Below, piece after piece: positions 1 through 6,034 of a stretch of DNA of 6,486 bases. The number at the start of each line of letters is the position of its first letter. Within the stretch, counting starts at the first letter, position 1. A model generated the notes under the pieces. It was given only the letters and a program-made list of their open reading frames with translations, had not been told where the DNA came from and did no database searches. This stretch comes from Candidatus Woesearchaeota archaeon. Lineage in GTDB: Archaea; Nanobdellota; Nanobdellia; Woesearchaeales; JAGVZT01. The stretch is from NCBI GenBank assembly GCA_019323665.1, contig JAHWHA010000093.1:1-6486 (forward strand), written 5' to 3'. Both the position numbers and the translations under genes were made by a program.

Positions 1-1096
1 ACTGGGCTATGCAGACGGGATCTTCAGAAAATGTCCGAAATGCAAGGGCTCAAAGGCCTACACAACCGCAAAAAAGTGCCAAGAGCATGATGTTGAAACT
101 AAAGCTCTGAGAAAAGTGAGTTTTGTGGACGCGCCAGGCCATGAAAGCCTGATGGCAACAATGCTCTCAGGAGCAACAATCATGGATGCAGCTTTGTTGC
201 TTGTGGCAGCAAATGAAAAGTGCCCGCAGCCGCAGACACGAGAACATTTAATGGCCTTAGAAATAGCCCAGATGAAAAATGTGGTAGTGGTGCAGAATAA
301 GATAGACCTTGTTTCAGAAGAGGAAGCGATTAAAAACTATCAGGATATCAAAAAACTGCTCAAAGGCACTAGTTTTGAAAACGCCCCAATCATCCCAATT
401 TCAGCCCAGCACAAGGTGAATATTGATGTTCTTATTGAAGCGATTGAAGAGAATATGCCAACTCCAAAAAGAGATCTGAAAAAAGATCCAATCATGTTTG
501 TTGCTAGGAGCTTTGACATTAACAAACCAGGCATAACTCCTGAGGAGCTGCAGGGCGGAGTGCTTGGAGGCGTTCTTGTGGAAGGAAAGCTCAAAACAAA
601 GACAGAGGTTGAGATAAAACCAGGGTTGAGGATTGAGAAAGAAGGCAGAACATTTTATGAACCTATTATAACAAAAATTGAAAGTCTGGTTACAGGAGGC
701 CAGCAGGTTGATGAAGTGCAGCCAGGAGGCAATATAGGTGTGCAGACACTCCTTGACCCAACACTGGTGAAAGCAGACAAGCTTGTTGGCTCAGTGCTTG
801 GTAGCAAGGGCAAATTGCCTGAAGTGTATGAAACACTAAAACTTGAGGTGCATCTGCTTGAGCGTGTTGTGGGAGTTGAAGATGAACTCAATGTCGAACC
901 AGTTAAGATGGAAGAGATGCTTATGCTTAATGTAAACTCTGGCGCGACTGTTGGCACTGTAACAGAGCTGGCCAAAGATGCAGCAGTTTTCAGACTTAAA
1001 CGACCAGTCTGCGCAAACGTGGGTAGCAGGGTTGTGATGTCAAGGCGCATCTCAAATAGGTTCAGGCTGATAGGGTACGGTGTTATCAAAAAATAG
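1..1096 (+). CDS. eif2g: Translation initiation factor aIF2 subunit gamma, 5'-truncated by window edge
   Basis: This is the GTP-binding subunit of the archaeal aIF2 complex, which delivers initiator Met-tRNA to the small ribosomal subunit. The frame is open from base 2, and 364 codons precede the TAG stop. About 45-50 N-terminal residues, including the G1 P-loop, lie outside the window, judging from the usual length of about 410 aa. Visible parts in order are: the zinc-knuckle insertion (CPKC at 32-43, then CQEH at 77-88), G3 DAPGH (128-142), G4 NKID (296-307), G5 SAQ (401-409), and the two C-terminal beta-barrel domains running to GYGVIKK. The GTG at 116 lies in the middle of the conserved VSFVDAPGH stretch, so it is an internal codon and not the start. 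One oddity is that the fourth zinc ligand, normally Cys, is His here. Family identity is near certain. Confidence 0.97.
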   Translation, partial: LGYADGIFRKCPKCKGSKAYTTAKKCQEHDVETKALRKVSFVDAPGHESLMATMLSGATIMDAALLLVAANEKCPQPQTREHLMALEIAQMKNVVVVQNKIDLVSEEEAIKNYQDIKKLLKGTSFENAPIIPISAQHKVNIDVLIEAIEENMPTPKRDLKKDPIMFVARSFDINKPGITPEELQGGVLGGVLVEGKLKTKTEVEIKPGLRIEKEGRTFYEPIITKIESLVTGGQQVDEVQPGGNIGVQTLLDPTLVKADKLVGSVLGSKGKLPEVYETLKLEVHLLERVVGVEDELNVEPVKMEEMLMLNVNSGATVGTVTELAKDAAVFRLKRPVCANVGSRVVMSRRISNRFRLIGYGVIKK

Positions 1097-1158
1097 TCAT
1101 CAGTAAGTTACAAATGCCCTAATATTCTTTTACTATTTATAATAAAATCCTCATAATA

Positions 1159-1198
1159 TTTATATCTCAATAGTGTTTTCAAATTTTGGGGGAATATG
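1159..1198 (+). promoter_or_regulatory. mutS promoter (TATA box) and G-rich start context
   Basis: A TATA-like TTTATAT lies at 1159-1165 in the 99-bp gap after the aIF2-gamma gene. Its centre is about 34 nt from the mutS ATG. Archaeal transcription usually starts about 25-27 nt after the box centre, so the 5' leader would be only about 8-10 nt and would begin close to GGGGG (1188-1192). That G-run sits just 3 nt before the ATG, which is tight for a classical Shine-Dalgarno site. The box is inferred from sequence only, and the surrounding DNA is AT-rich, so chance matches are possible. Confidence 0.5.
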
Positions 1199-3655
1199 AA
1201 TAATCTGACGCCAGCTATGCAGCAGTATCATCGCTTTAAAGAGCAGTACAAAGACTGCATTCTTATGTTCCGTATGGGTGATTTTTATGAGATGTTCTAT
1301 GATGATGCCATAGCAGCATCCAGAGTGCTTGATATCACCTTGACAAGCCGCACTGTGAGGGACCAAAAAATCCCGTTGGCTGGTGTACCTTATCACTCAG
1401 TTGACCCATATATAGCGAAATTCGTAAAGCAAGGCTACAAATTGGCAATCTGCGAGCAAGTTGAAGACCCTAAGCTGGCAAAGGGTATTGTTAAGAGAGA
1501 TGTTGTGAGGGTGATAACCCCAGGCACATTTTTTGGCAACTCTCTGGAAAATGCTGCAAACAACTACACAATTAGCATATTTCCTAATAACGAGAGATTT
1601 GGTATTGCGATAGCAGACCTCTCTACAGGCGATTTCATTGCCAGAAAAGCAAAGAACACTGAAGAGCTCTTCTCAGCACTTGCTGTCTATCCACCCTCTG
1701 AGATGATTGTGCCAAACTCACTCTTTGTAAATAAAGAATTCACAAAACAGCTACAACAACTTGCGTTCACAGAGGGTTATTATGATACTGCTTTCATTTC
1801 AGAGAATGCATCAGCAGCACTTAAGAAACATTTCAAGGTAGAAAGCCTTGAGGGCTTTGGCTTGAGTAATGCACTCGCTATATCTGCAGCAGGCGCCCTT
1901 TTGATATATCTTAAAGACACCCAAAAAAGAGAGCTTGATTTCATCAACCGCATACGCGTTATTGCACCAAAAAAATACATGATACTTGATGAAACAACTC
2001 AAAAAAATCTTGAACTCACAACAAACATTATTGACCACTCAAAAAAATGCACTTTATTGGCAATAATTGACAAAACAAAAACAGCGATGGGAGCAAGACT
2101 CATAAAAAGATGGCTTACACAGCCACTTATGAACATTGATGCAATAAAAATTAGGCTGGATGCAGTTGAAGAGCTTGCCAGAAAAACAATAATCCGTAAA
2201 GACATGCAGGCATTGCTTGCTAAAATACAGGACATTGAAAGATTAATTACAAAAATCTCTTACGGCAACAGCACACCAAGAGACCTGATTGCACTTAAAA
2301 ACTCGGCAAGAGTCCTGCCACTGATAAAAAAAGAGCTGGCCAAGTGCAATTCAAAGCTGTTCAAAATCCTGTCAGAGCTTGACACTCTTGAAGAGGCCCA
2401 TAATCTAATTGACAAAGCGATAAAAGATGAGCCATCTGCACTCGCAACTGAAGGAAATATTATCAAAAAAGGATATAATCCTGAGCTTGACAAACTGCTT
2501 GACGTGAAATCAAATGGAAAGAACTACTTGCGAGAGCTGGAAAGCAAGGAAAAAGCGGCAACAGGTATCAAGAACCTCAAAGTTCGTTACAACAAGGTAT
2601 TCGGCTATTTCATTGAAGTCACAAAGGCAAACACAAAACTGGTGCCTGAACATTACATTAGAAAACAGACACTTGTGAATTCAGAGCGCTACATAACAGA
2701 AGAACTCAAAACCCATGAGGATATGATTCTAAATGCAGAGGAGAAAACCATTGAGCTGGAAAAACAGCTCTTTGAAGAAGCAGTCAAACAGATTGCCCTG
2801 TACACTCCCCAAACCCAGGACACAGCAAAAAAAATTGCAGCCTTGGACACAATATGCAGTTTGGCACAGGTGGCGGTTGACAGCTGCTATACAAAACCAA
2901 AAGTTAATCAGAAAAGCCTCATCTCAATAGAAGCTGGAAGACATGCTGTGCTCGAGATAGCAACAGAATCATTTGTACCAAACAGCTGTGCGCTAAACAA
3001 CTATGAGATGATGATCATCACTGGGCCAAATATGTCAGGCAAATCAACATACATGAGGCAAGTAGCGCTAATTGTTATCCTTGCCCAGATGGGTAGCTTT
3101 GTTCCTGCATCAAAGGCAGAAATTGGGATTGTTGACAGAATCTTTACTCGTGTGGGAGCTCATGATGATCTGGTGCATGGACAAAGCACATTCATGGTTG
3201 AGATGACAGAAACAGCAAATATCTTGAATAACGCAACCAGCAAATCTCTTATTATCCTGGATGAAATAGGCAGAGGCACATCCACATTTGACGGTGTTGC
3301 ATTAGCATGGAGTGTTGCTGAGCATATCTATAAGAAAATCAAGGCAAAAACACTCTTCGCAACCCATTATCATGTGCTAAATAAATTGGCAGCATCTTTT
3401 GAAAATATCAAAAATTTCAACATCGCAGTTAAAGAGGATGAAGATGAAGTTATATTTTTAAGGAAAATTGTCCCAGGAGCAACTGACAAAAGCTACGGCA
3501 TACATGTGGCAAAGCTCGCAGGCATGCCAAGGGATGTTGTGGAGAGAGCAAAAGAAATCCAGAACAAGCTTGAAAAAGAGGATGAGATGCTAAGGAAAGT
3601 GAAAGCAAAGAAAGATGTTACGCAAATGGACTTACTGGATGTTGTGAAATATTGA
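1196..3655 (+). CDS. mutS: DNA mismatch repair protein MutS (MutS1 type)
   Basis: MutS recognises mispaired bases and small loops in DNA and uses ATP to switch into a sliding clamp that recruits MutL. The protein is 819 aa and appears intact. The N-terminal mismatch-binding domain carries the Phe-x-Glu motif in GDFYEMF (F30, E32), which marks MutS1 rather than MutS2. A connector domain follows, then the core/lever region from about residue 250 (MILDE at 262) and the clamp region around VFGYFIEV (468-475). The ATPase domain has Walker A GPNMSGKST (610-618), the signature STFMVEM (664-670), Walker B ending in DE (689-690) and the H-loop THYH (723-726). GIHVAKLAGMP (768-778) is the usual dimerisation helix-turn-helix region. 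The ATG at 1196 fits because the family's LTPxMQQY motif starts at residue 4. The tail ends in QMDLLDVVKY, which resembles a bacterial sliding-clamp-binding peptide. The protein is slightly shorter than E. coli MutS (853 aa) and has little room for the tetramerisation tail. No mutL lies in the window. Confidence 0.98.
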   Translation: MNNLTPAMQQYHRFKEQYKDCILMFRMGDFYEMFYDDAIAASRVLDITLTSRTVRDQKIPLAGVPYHSVDPYIAKFVKQGYKLAICEQVEDPKLAKGIVKRDVVRVITPGTFFGNSLENAANNYTISIFPNNERFGIAIADLSTGDFIARKAKNTEELFSALAVYPPSEMIVPNSLFVNKEFTKQLQQLAFTEGYYDTAFISENASAALKKHFKVESLEGFGLSNALAISAAGALLIYLKDTQKRELDFINRIRVIAPKKYMILDETTQKNLELTTNIIDHSKKCTLLAIIDKTKTAMGARLIKRWLTQPLMNIDAIKIRLDAVEELARKTIIRKDMQALLAKIQDIERLITKISYGNSTPRDLIALKNSARVLPLIKKELAKCNSKLFKILSELDTLEEAHNLIDKAIKDEPSALATEGNIIKKGYNPELDKLLDVKSNGKNYLRELESKEKAATGIKNLKVRYNKVFGYFIEVTKANTKLVPEHYIRKQTLVNSERYITEELKTHEDMILNAEEKTIELEKQLFEEAVKQIALYTPQTQDTAKKIAALDTICSLAQVAVDSCYTKPKVNQKSLISIEAGRHAVLEIATESFVPNSCALNNYEMMIITGPNMSGKSTYMRQVALIVILAQMGSFVPASKAEIGIVDRIFTRVGAHDDLVHGQSTFMVEMTETANILNNATSKSLIILDEIGRGTSTFDGVALAWSVAEHIYKKIKAKTLFATHYHVLNKLAASFENIKNFNIAVKEDEDEVIFLRKIVPGATDKSYGIHVAKLAGMPRDVVERAKEIQNKLEKEDEMLRKVKAKKDVTQMDLLDVVKY

Positions 3656-3678
3656 CTTTTCTTAATCTAAATATTTCA
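3645..3678 (+). terminator. Possible AT-rich hairpin overlapping the mutS stop codon
   Basis: The 9-nt arm TGAAATATT (3645-3653) is perfectly complementary to AATATTTCA (3670-3678), with a 16-nt loop containing TTTTCTT. The left arm runs into the mutS TGA stop. The stem has only one G:C pair and no long U-tract follows, so it may be a chance match in AT-rich DNA. A weak termination or mRNA 3'-end role is possible but unproven. Confidence 0.2.
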
Positions 3679-3688
3679 TTTAAAAAAA

Positions 3689-3730
3689 TTTATAAACACT
3701 AAATACATATAAATATTCCGGGGGAATATG
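3689..3730 (+). promoter_or_regulatory. Promoter and start context of the 42-aa zinc-ribbon gene
   Basis: TTTATAAA at 3689-3696 is preceded by an A-run that could serve as the TFB-recognition element. The box centre lies about 35 nt before the ATG at 3728, so the predicted leader is about 8-11 nt. GGGGGAATATG (3720-3730) is identical to the mutS start context. The box and spacing indicate that this small gene has its own promoter rather than depending only on mutS read-through. Confidence 0.55.
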
Positions 3731-3856
3731 GTTGGTGAGTGCAACTATTGCGGGAAGGGCAATTTTATAGAATTAAGGAGAAAAGAGATAGGAGGCAGTT
3801 TATACATATTTCTCAAATGCGACAATTGTCACAAAGAGGTTGCCAGGAGTGAGTAA
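3728..3856 (+). CDS. Small zinc-ribbon protein (42 aa), function unknown
   Basis: This 42-codon frame starts at ATG 3728 and ends at TAA 3854-3856. It encodes two CxxC knuckles, C5-N-Y-C8 and C31-D-N-C34, separated by 22 residues that look like beta-strand hairpins (FIELRRK and SLYIFLKC). That is the layout of a minimal four-Cys zinc ribbon, a fold common in archaeal nucleic-acid-binding and transcription-related proteins. There is no membrane segment or signal peptide, so it is probably cytoplasmic. Support for a real gene is the ordered Cys pairs, a dedicated TATA box, and a start context identical to that of mutS, 72 bp upstream. I do not recognise a named family. The shared start context hints at co-regulation with mutS, but there is no direct evidence that it takes part in repair. 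Confidence 0.8.
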   Translation: MVGECNYCGKGNFIELRRKEIGGSLYIFLKCDNCHKEVARSE

Positions 3857-4426
3857 TTAGGACAATTCTTCAATCAATCTTTCTACATTTGCCCTTAAAT
3901 CTTCAATAGCACCATCATTTACAATAGTAAAATCAGCCATCGCAATCGGTCCAGCCTTATGCAAATTTTCAATCTCAGAATAATCTCTTGATCTGGATTC
4001 CTCAAGTGTGGTTGGCCTGTTTATTGCCTTCTTGTCATCCTTTGTGAGCTTTCTGTTAACAAGCCTCTTATATCTTGTGTTAGGATCAGCATAAACAGCG
4101 ATAACCAGAACCTGCTCTCCAAAGTTTTTCTTCAAAAGAGTATATTCCTCCCAGCTCATGAGGTTGTCAATAACCACATCTGAGGAATTTAGCAACTTTT
4201 TGATTTTGGGTAAAGCTAGCACAGCCATAGCAGCCATCCCGTGCTCCTCTCTCAGCTGTTCTCTTACCATGCGCTCATTGGCTTCATTAACCTCCAAGCC
4301 GCGCCTCATAACCTCATCCAAAACAGCCTGGCCAAACCTCACCTTCTCATAACCATGCTCCTGGAATATTTTAGCCACTTCTGTCTTGCCAGAACCAGTC
4401 ATGCCAACAATAGCCACAAGTCTCAT
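3857..4426 (-). CDS. UPF0200-type P-loop nucleotide kinase-like protein
   Basis: This is a 189-aa P-loop NTPase of the archaeal UPF0200 family, related to dephospho-CoA and nucleoside monophosphate kinases. The substrate is not established. Numbered from the ATG at 4426, it shows Walker A GMTGSGKT (8-15), a family-typical EVMRRGLE helix region, REQLREEHGM, a Walker-B-like VVIDN ending at D87-N88 (often DG in relatives), the segment DPNTR (114-118), SRD (146-148) and the C-terminal ADFTIVNDG. The frame is open three codons further, to a TTG at 4435, but the ATG directly precedes RLVAIVG, the usual start of the family. There is no Shine-Dalgarno site before it, while a TATA box lies about 28 nt upstream, so the mRNA may be leaderless. 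Its stop codon directly abuts the stop of the convergent zinc-ribbon gene. Calling it a dephospho-CoA kinase would be over-reach, because archaea can use an unrelated GTP-dependent enzyme for that step. Confidence 0.88.
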   Translation of the reverse strand: MRLVAIVGMTGSGKTEVAKIFQEHGYEKVRFGQAVLDEVMRRGLEVNEANERMVREQLREEHGMAAMAVLALPKIKKLLNSSDVVIDNLMSWEEYTLLKKNFGEQVLVIAVYADPNTRYKRLVNRKLTKDDKKAINRPTTLEESRSRDYSEIENLHKAGPIAMADFTIVNDGAIEDLRANVERLIEELS

Positions 4427-4450
4427 AGAATGCAAGAGAGAGCTGGCAAA

Positions 4451-4467
4451 TTATAAAATTTTGTTTT
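4451..4467 (-). promoter_or_regulatory. TATA box and A-rich BRE for the UPF0200 gene (likely leaderless)
   Basis: Read on the - strand, AAAACAAAA (4467-4459) is followed by TTTTATAA (4458-4451). This matches the archaeal arrangement of a purine-rich BRE followed by a TATA box. The box centre is about 28 nt from the ATG at 4426, so transcription would begin at or within a few bases of the start codon. No Shine-Dalgarno sequence is present, which agrees with a leaderless transcript. Confidence 0.55.
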
Positions 4468-4505
4468 CACACACCAATAGGAATATATTAAAAACAACAG
4501 AAAAA

Positions 4506-4561
4506 TTTATAAACCAATAACTCATCAAATATCACAATACTATTATTTGCTAAAAGAGGTG
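4506..4561 (+). promoter_or_regulatory. Promoter and ribosome binding site of the pilin-like block
   Basis: TTTATAAA (4506-4513) follows an A-run (4501-4505), giving a BRE plus TATA arrangement. Predicted initiation near 4535-4540 leaves a leader of about 30 nt. The Shine-Dalgarno site GAGGTG (4556-4561) is 6 nt before the ATG at 4568. This fixes the start at that ATG rather than at the in-frame TTG at 4547, which lies upstream of the ribosome binding site. The same region also holds the divergent promoter of the UPF0200 gene. Confidence 0.65.
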
Positions 4562-4567
4562 CACATC

Positions 4568-5083
4568 ATGAGAAAAAAGAGAGGTAGCCTTTCACTTTCT
4601 ACTAACGCCATTGTGGTTTTGATAATTGCCATAACAATATTGGGACTTGCGCTGGGATTTACCCGAAATATATTCAGTTCTTTGGGCGAAAATGTGGCTG
4701 CAATTGGCCAGGGCTCATTATTGGATAACCCTCCAAGTTTAGATGACCCGATGACTTTGTCAAGACCAGAAGTGGATGTGAGGATAGGCAACAATATTAA
4801 ATTTAAAATTGGCATGCTGAATGTCCATAATTCCGCTGTAACAGCTAAAGTTATTAAGCAAGAATGCAAAAAGGGGAACACAGCCACAACAGGGTCATTT
4901 GCAGAGACGATTCCAGGTGGCGTAGAAATCCAAATCAATGAGGATGTGGTCTATTCAGTTGTGCTACAAGTCGCTGCAGATGCTCTATTGGGAACACATG
5001 TGTGCACTTTTAAGGGAACTTTGGAAGACTCAAATGGTGTTGTCAAAACTTTCTACGAACACTTATACATCAACGTGAAATAA
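4568..5083 (+). CDS. Secreted/anchored protein with pilin-like (class III) N-terminus, paralogue A
   Basis: This 171-aa protein has a short basic N-terminus, MRKKRG, followed by a polar SLSLSTN stretch and a hydrophobic helix at about 14-31. The pattern fits archaeal class III signal peptides cut by a prepilin peptidase before the helix, with G6/S7 the likely site. The rest (about 32-171) is rich in alternating beta-strand residues and contains two cysteines, C100 and C146, that could form a disulfide outside the cell. It ends in LYINVK. It shares layout and C-terminal motifs with the gene at 5334-5864 (CTF versus CTY about 25-33 residues before the end, then LYxxV), so the two look like diverged paralogues with an Ig-like extracellular domain. 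It is the first gene of a tight three-gene block with a GAGGTG site. It could be a pilus- or archaellum-like subunit, or a membrane-anchored surface protein; sequence alone does not decide. Confidence 0.75.
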   Translation: MRKKRGSLSLSTNAIVVLIIAITILGLALGFTRNIFSSLGENVAAIGQGSLLDNPPSLDDPMTLSRPEVDVRIGNNIKFKIGMLNVHNSAVTAKVIKQECKKGNTATTGSFAETIPGGVEIQINEDVVYSVVLQVAADALLGTHVCTFKGTLEDSNGVVKTFYEHLYINVK

Positions 5084-5093
5084 GAGGTGAAAA

Positions 5094-5327
5094 ATGCCAA
5101 AGAAAAACTCAAAGAAAAAACAGCTCACAAGACAGGAAGAATTCGAAATATTGAAACTCGTCTTGGACAAATACCTCTGGTTGGGAACAGGTGTGATGAT
5201 CTTCGGATTGTACAAGATAATAGTTAGCACAGACTTCTTCCAGGGGTTTGCCTGGATTGTTGTTGGAAGCGTGCTACTGCTACTGTTCCTCTACCTGATT
5301 GTGAAGGAATACGAGTTCATAAAGTAG
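5094..5327 (+). CDS. Small two-helix membrane protein (77 aa) between pilin-like genes
   Basis: No named family is recognised. A lysine-rich N-terminus (residues 3-9) and a charged stretch (RQEEFEILKL) precede two hydrophobic segments at about 28-45 and 49-70. A short loop joins them and the protein ends in KEYEFIK. By the positive-inside rule both ends would be cytoplasmic, giving a helical hairpin in the membrane. The Shine-Dalgarno site GAGGTGA (5084-5090) directly follows the upstream stop codon, and the start is 10 nt after that stop, so it is very likely co-transcribed with its neighbours. The gap to the next gene is only 6 nt. Its place between two pilin-like paralogues suggests a membrane partner, anchor or assembly factor for them. 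That role is inferred from context only. Confidence 0.75.
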   Translation: MPKKNSKKKQLTRQEEFEILKLVLDKYLWLGTGVMIFGLYKIIVSTDFFQGFAWIVVGSVLLLLFLYLIVKEYEFIK

Positions 5328-5333
5328 CTGCAA

Positions 5334-5864
5334 ATGAAGAAGCGGGCATCTGTTGAGCTCTCTGCGAACTTTCTTGTAATTATTGTTATTGCTATAGTTA
5401 TCCTTGGCATGGGGATTGTGCTAACAAAGGATATTATAAGTGAGGGCACTGAGATGCAGACCCAGCTGGACGAAAGGACAAAGGCTGAGATTTGGGATCT
5501 GCTGGATTCAGGTGACCCAGTTGTTTCTCCACTCAACTCTTTGACAATTAAACGCGGAGATTATGGAGTGTATGGAATTGGGGTAAGAAATATTGACACC
5601 AATTCGCTTTGGTTCAAATTTGAGCCAGCAGCTCAAAGCATTAATGGGTGTGATGCAGCATCTTGGGAAACAACAGTCCCAATAGAAATTAAGCAAATCG
5701 AACCAAACAGGCAGGATATCTTTACAGTGGCAATTAGTGTTCCAAAGAGCGCAAAACCTTGTACTTATGTGTTCAAAGTGGAGATGAAAAAAGCAGATAC
5801 TCAAAGTGGTCCATTTAATGACCCATACGGGACTATACAAAAACTCTATGTAAAGGTGCCTTAA
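5334..5864 (+). CDS. Secreted/anchored protein with pilin-like (class III) N-terminus, paralogue B
   Basis: This 176-aa protein begins with MKKRA, then SVELSAN and a hydrophobic helix at about 12-30. That is a class III signal layout with a possible prepilin-peptidase cut at A5/S6 and a glutamate at position +3 of the mature chain. A polar stretch (about 31-60) leads into a beta-rich domain with two cysteines, C106 and C143, and the C-terminal end LYVKVP. Order and spacing parallel the protein at 4568-5083: YGIGVRN matches IGMLNVHN, PCTYVFK matches VCTFKG, and LYVKV matches LYINV. The ATG is 6 nt after the preceding stop, with no Shine-Dalgarno site in the gap, so translation probably depends on coupling to the 77-aa gene. 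It is likely exposed outside the cell, as a filament subunit or tethered surface protein. No adhesive or enzymatic motif is visible. Confidence 0.75.
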   Translation: MKKRASVELSANFLVIIVIAIVILGMGIVLTKDIISEGTEMQTQLDERTKAEIWDLLDSGDPVVSPLNSLTIKRGDYGVYGIGVRNIDTNSLWFKFEPAAQSINGCDAASWETTVPIEIKQIEPNRQDIFTVAISVPKSAKPCTYVFKVEMKKADTQSGPFNDPYGTIQKLYVKVP

Positions 5865-5946
5865 TCATTGAGGTATTCCAGCAGCTATATTTACTTATAT
5901 ATTCACAAACAAAATTATACCACTCTTCAATTAAAAACACGTGCTA

Positions 5947-6027
5947 TTTATAAATAAAAACGATACTTATTTAAAGAAAAACAATATTAATAATTTAGTA
6001 AATATTTTAGAAAAAAATGAGGGGGTG
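5947..6027 (+). promoter_or_regulatory. Promoter, AU-rich leader and strong Shine-Dalgarno of the 107-aa membrane protein
   Basis: The 170-bp gap after the pilin-like block is very AT-rich and holds TTTATAAA at 5947-5954, inside the palindrome ATTTATAAAT. Initiation would fall near 5977, giving a leader of about 55-60 nt that is almost free of G and C until the ribosome binding site GAGGGGGTG (6019-6027). That site is 7 nt before the ATG at 6035 and is the longest purine-rich binding site in the window. An unstructured leader with such a site suggests efficient translation. Nothing else was recognised in this gap. Confidence 0.55.
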
Positions 6028-6034
6028 AAAAAAC

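Noticed and set aside
116..118. GTG as the start codon of a 326-aa protein
   Set aside because: It lies inside the conserved VSFVDAPGH segment of aIF2-gamma. The frame is open and matches the family back to base 2, so the gene begins before the window.
655..1089. A 144-aa - strand frame opposite the aIF2-gamma gene
   Set aside because: Its Ser/Thr-rich low-complexity composition is that of an antisense shadow of a well-matched conserved gene. No promoter or ribosome binding site was seen.
1097..1158. RNA gene or regulatory structure between the aIF2-gamma gene and mutS
   Set aside because: The stretch is short and AT-rich, with no tRNA-like arms or convincing stem. Only short T-runs are visible, compatible with weak termination.
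4433..4435. TTG start for the UPF0200 gene
   Set aside because: It adds only three residues before an ATG that directly precedes the family's normal N-terminus. Neither has a Shine-Dalgarno site, and the TATA spacing fits the ATG.
4543..4938. A 131-aa - strand frame opposite the first pilin-like gene
   Set aside because: The + strand gene has a TATA box, a Shine-Dalgarno site and a coherent signal-peptide layout. The opposite frame has none of these.
5865..5946. Terminator hairpin or extra small gene after the pilin-like block
   Set aside because: No convincing inverted repeat, long T-run or start codon with a ribosome binding site was found.
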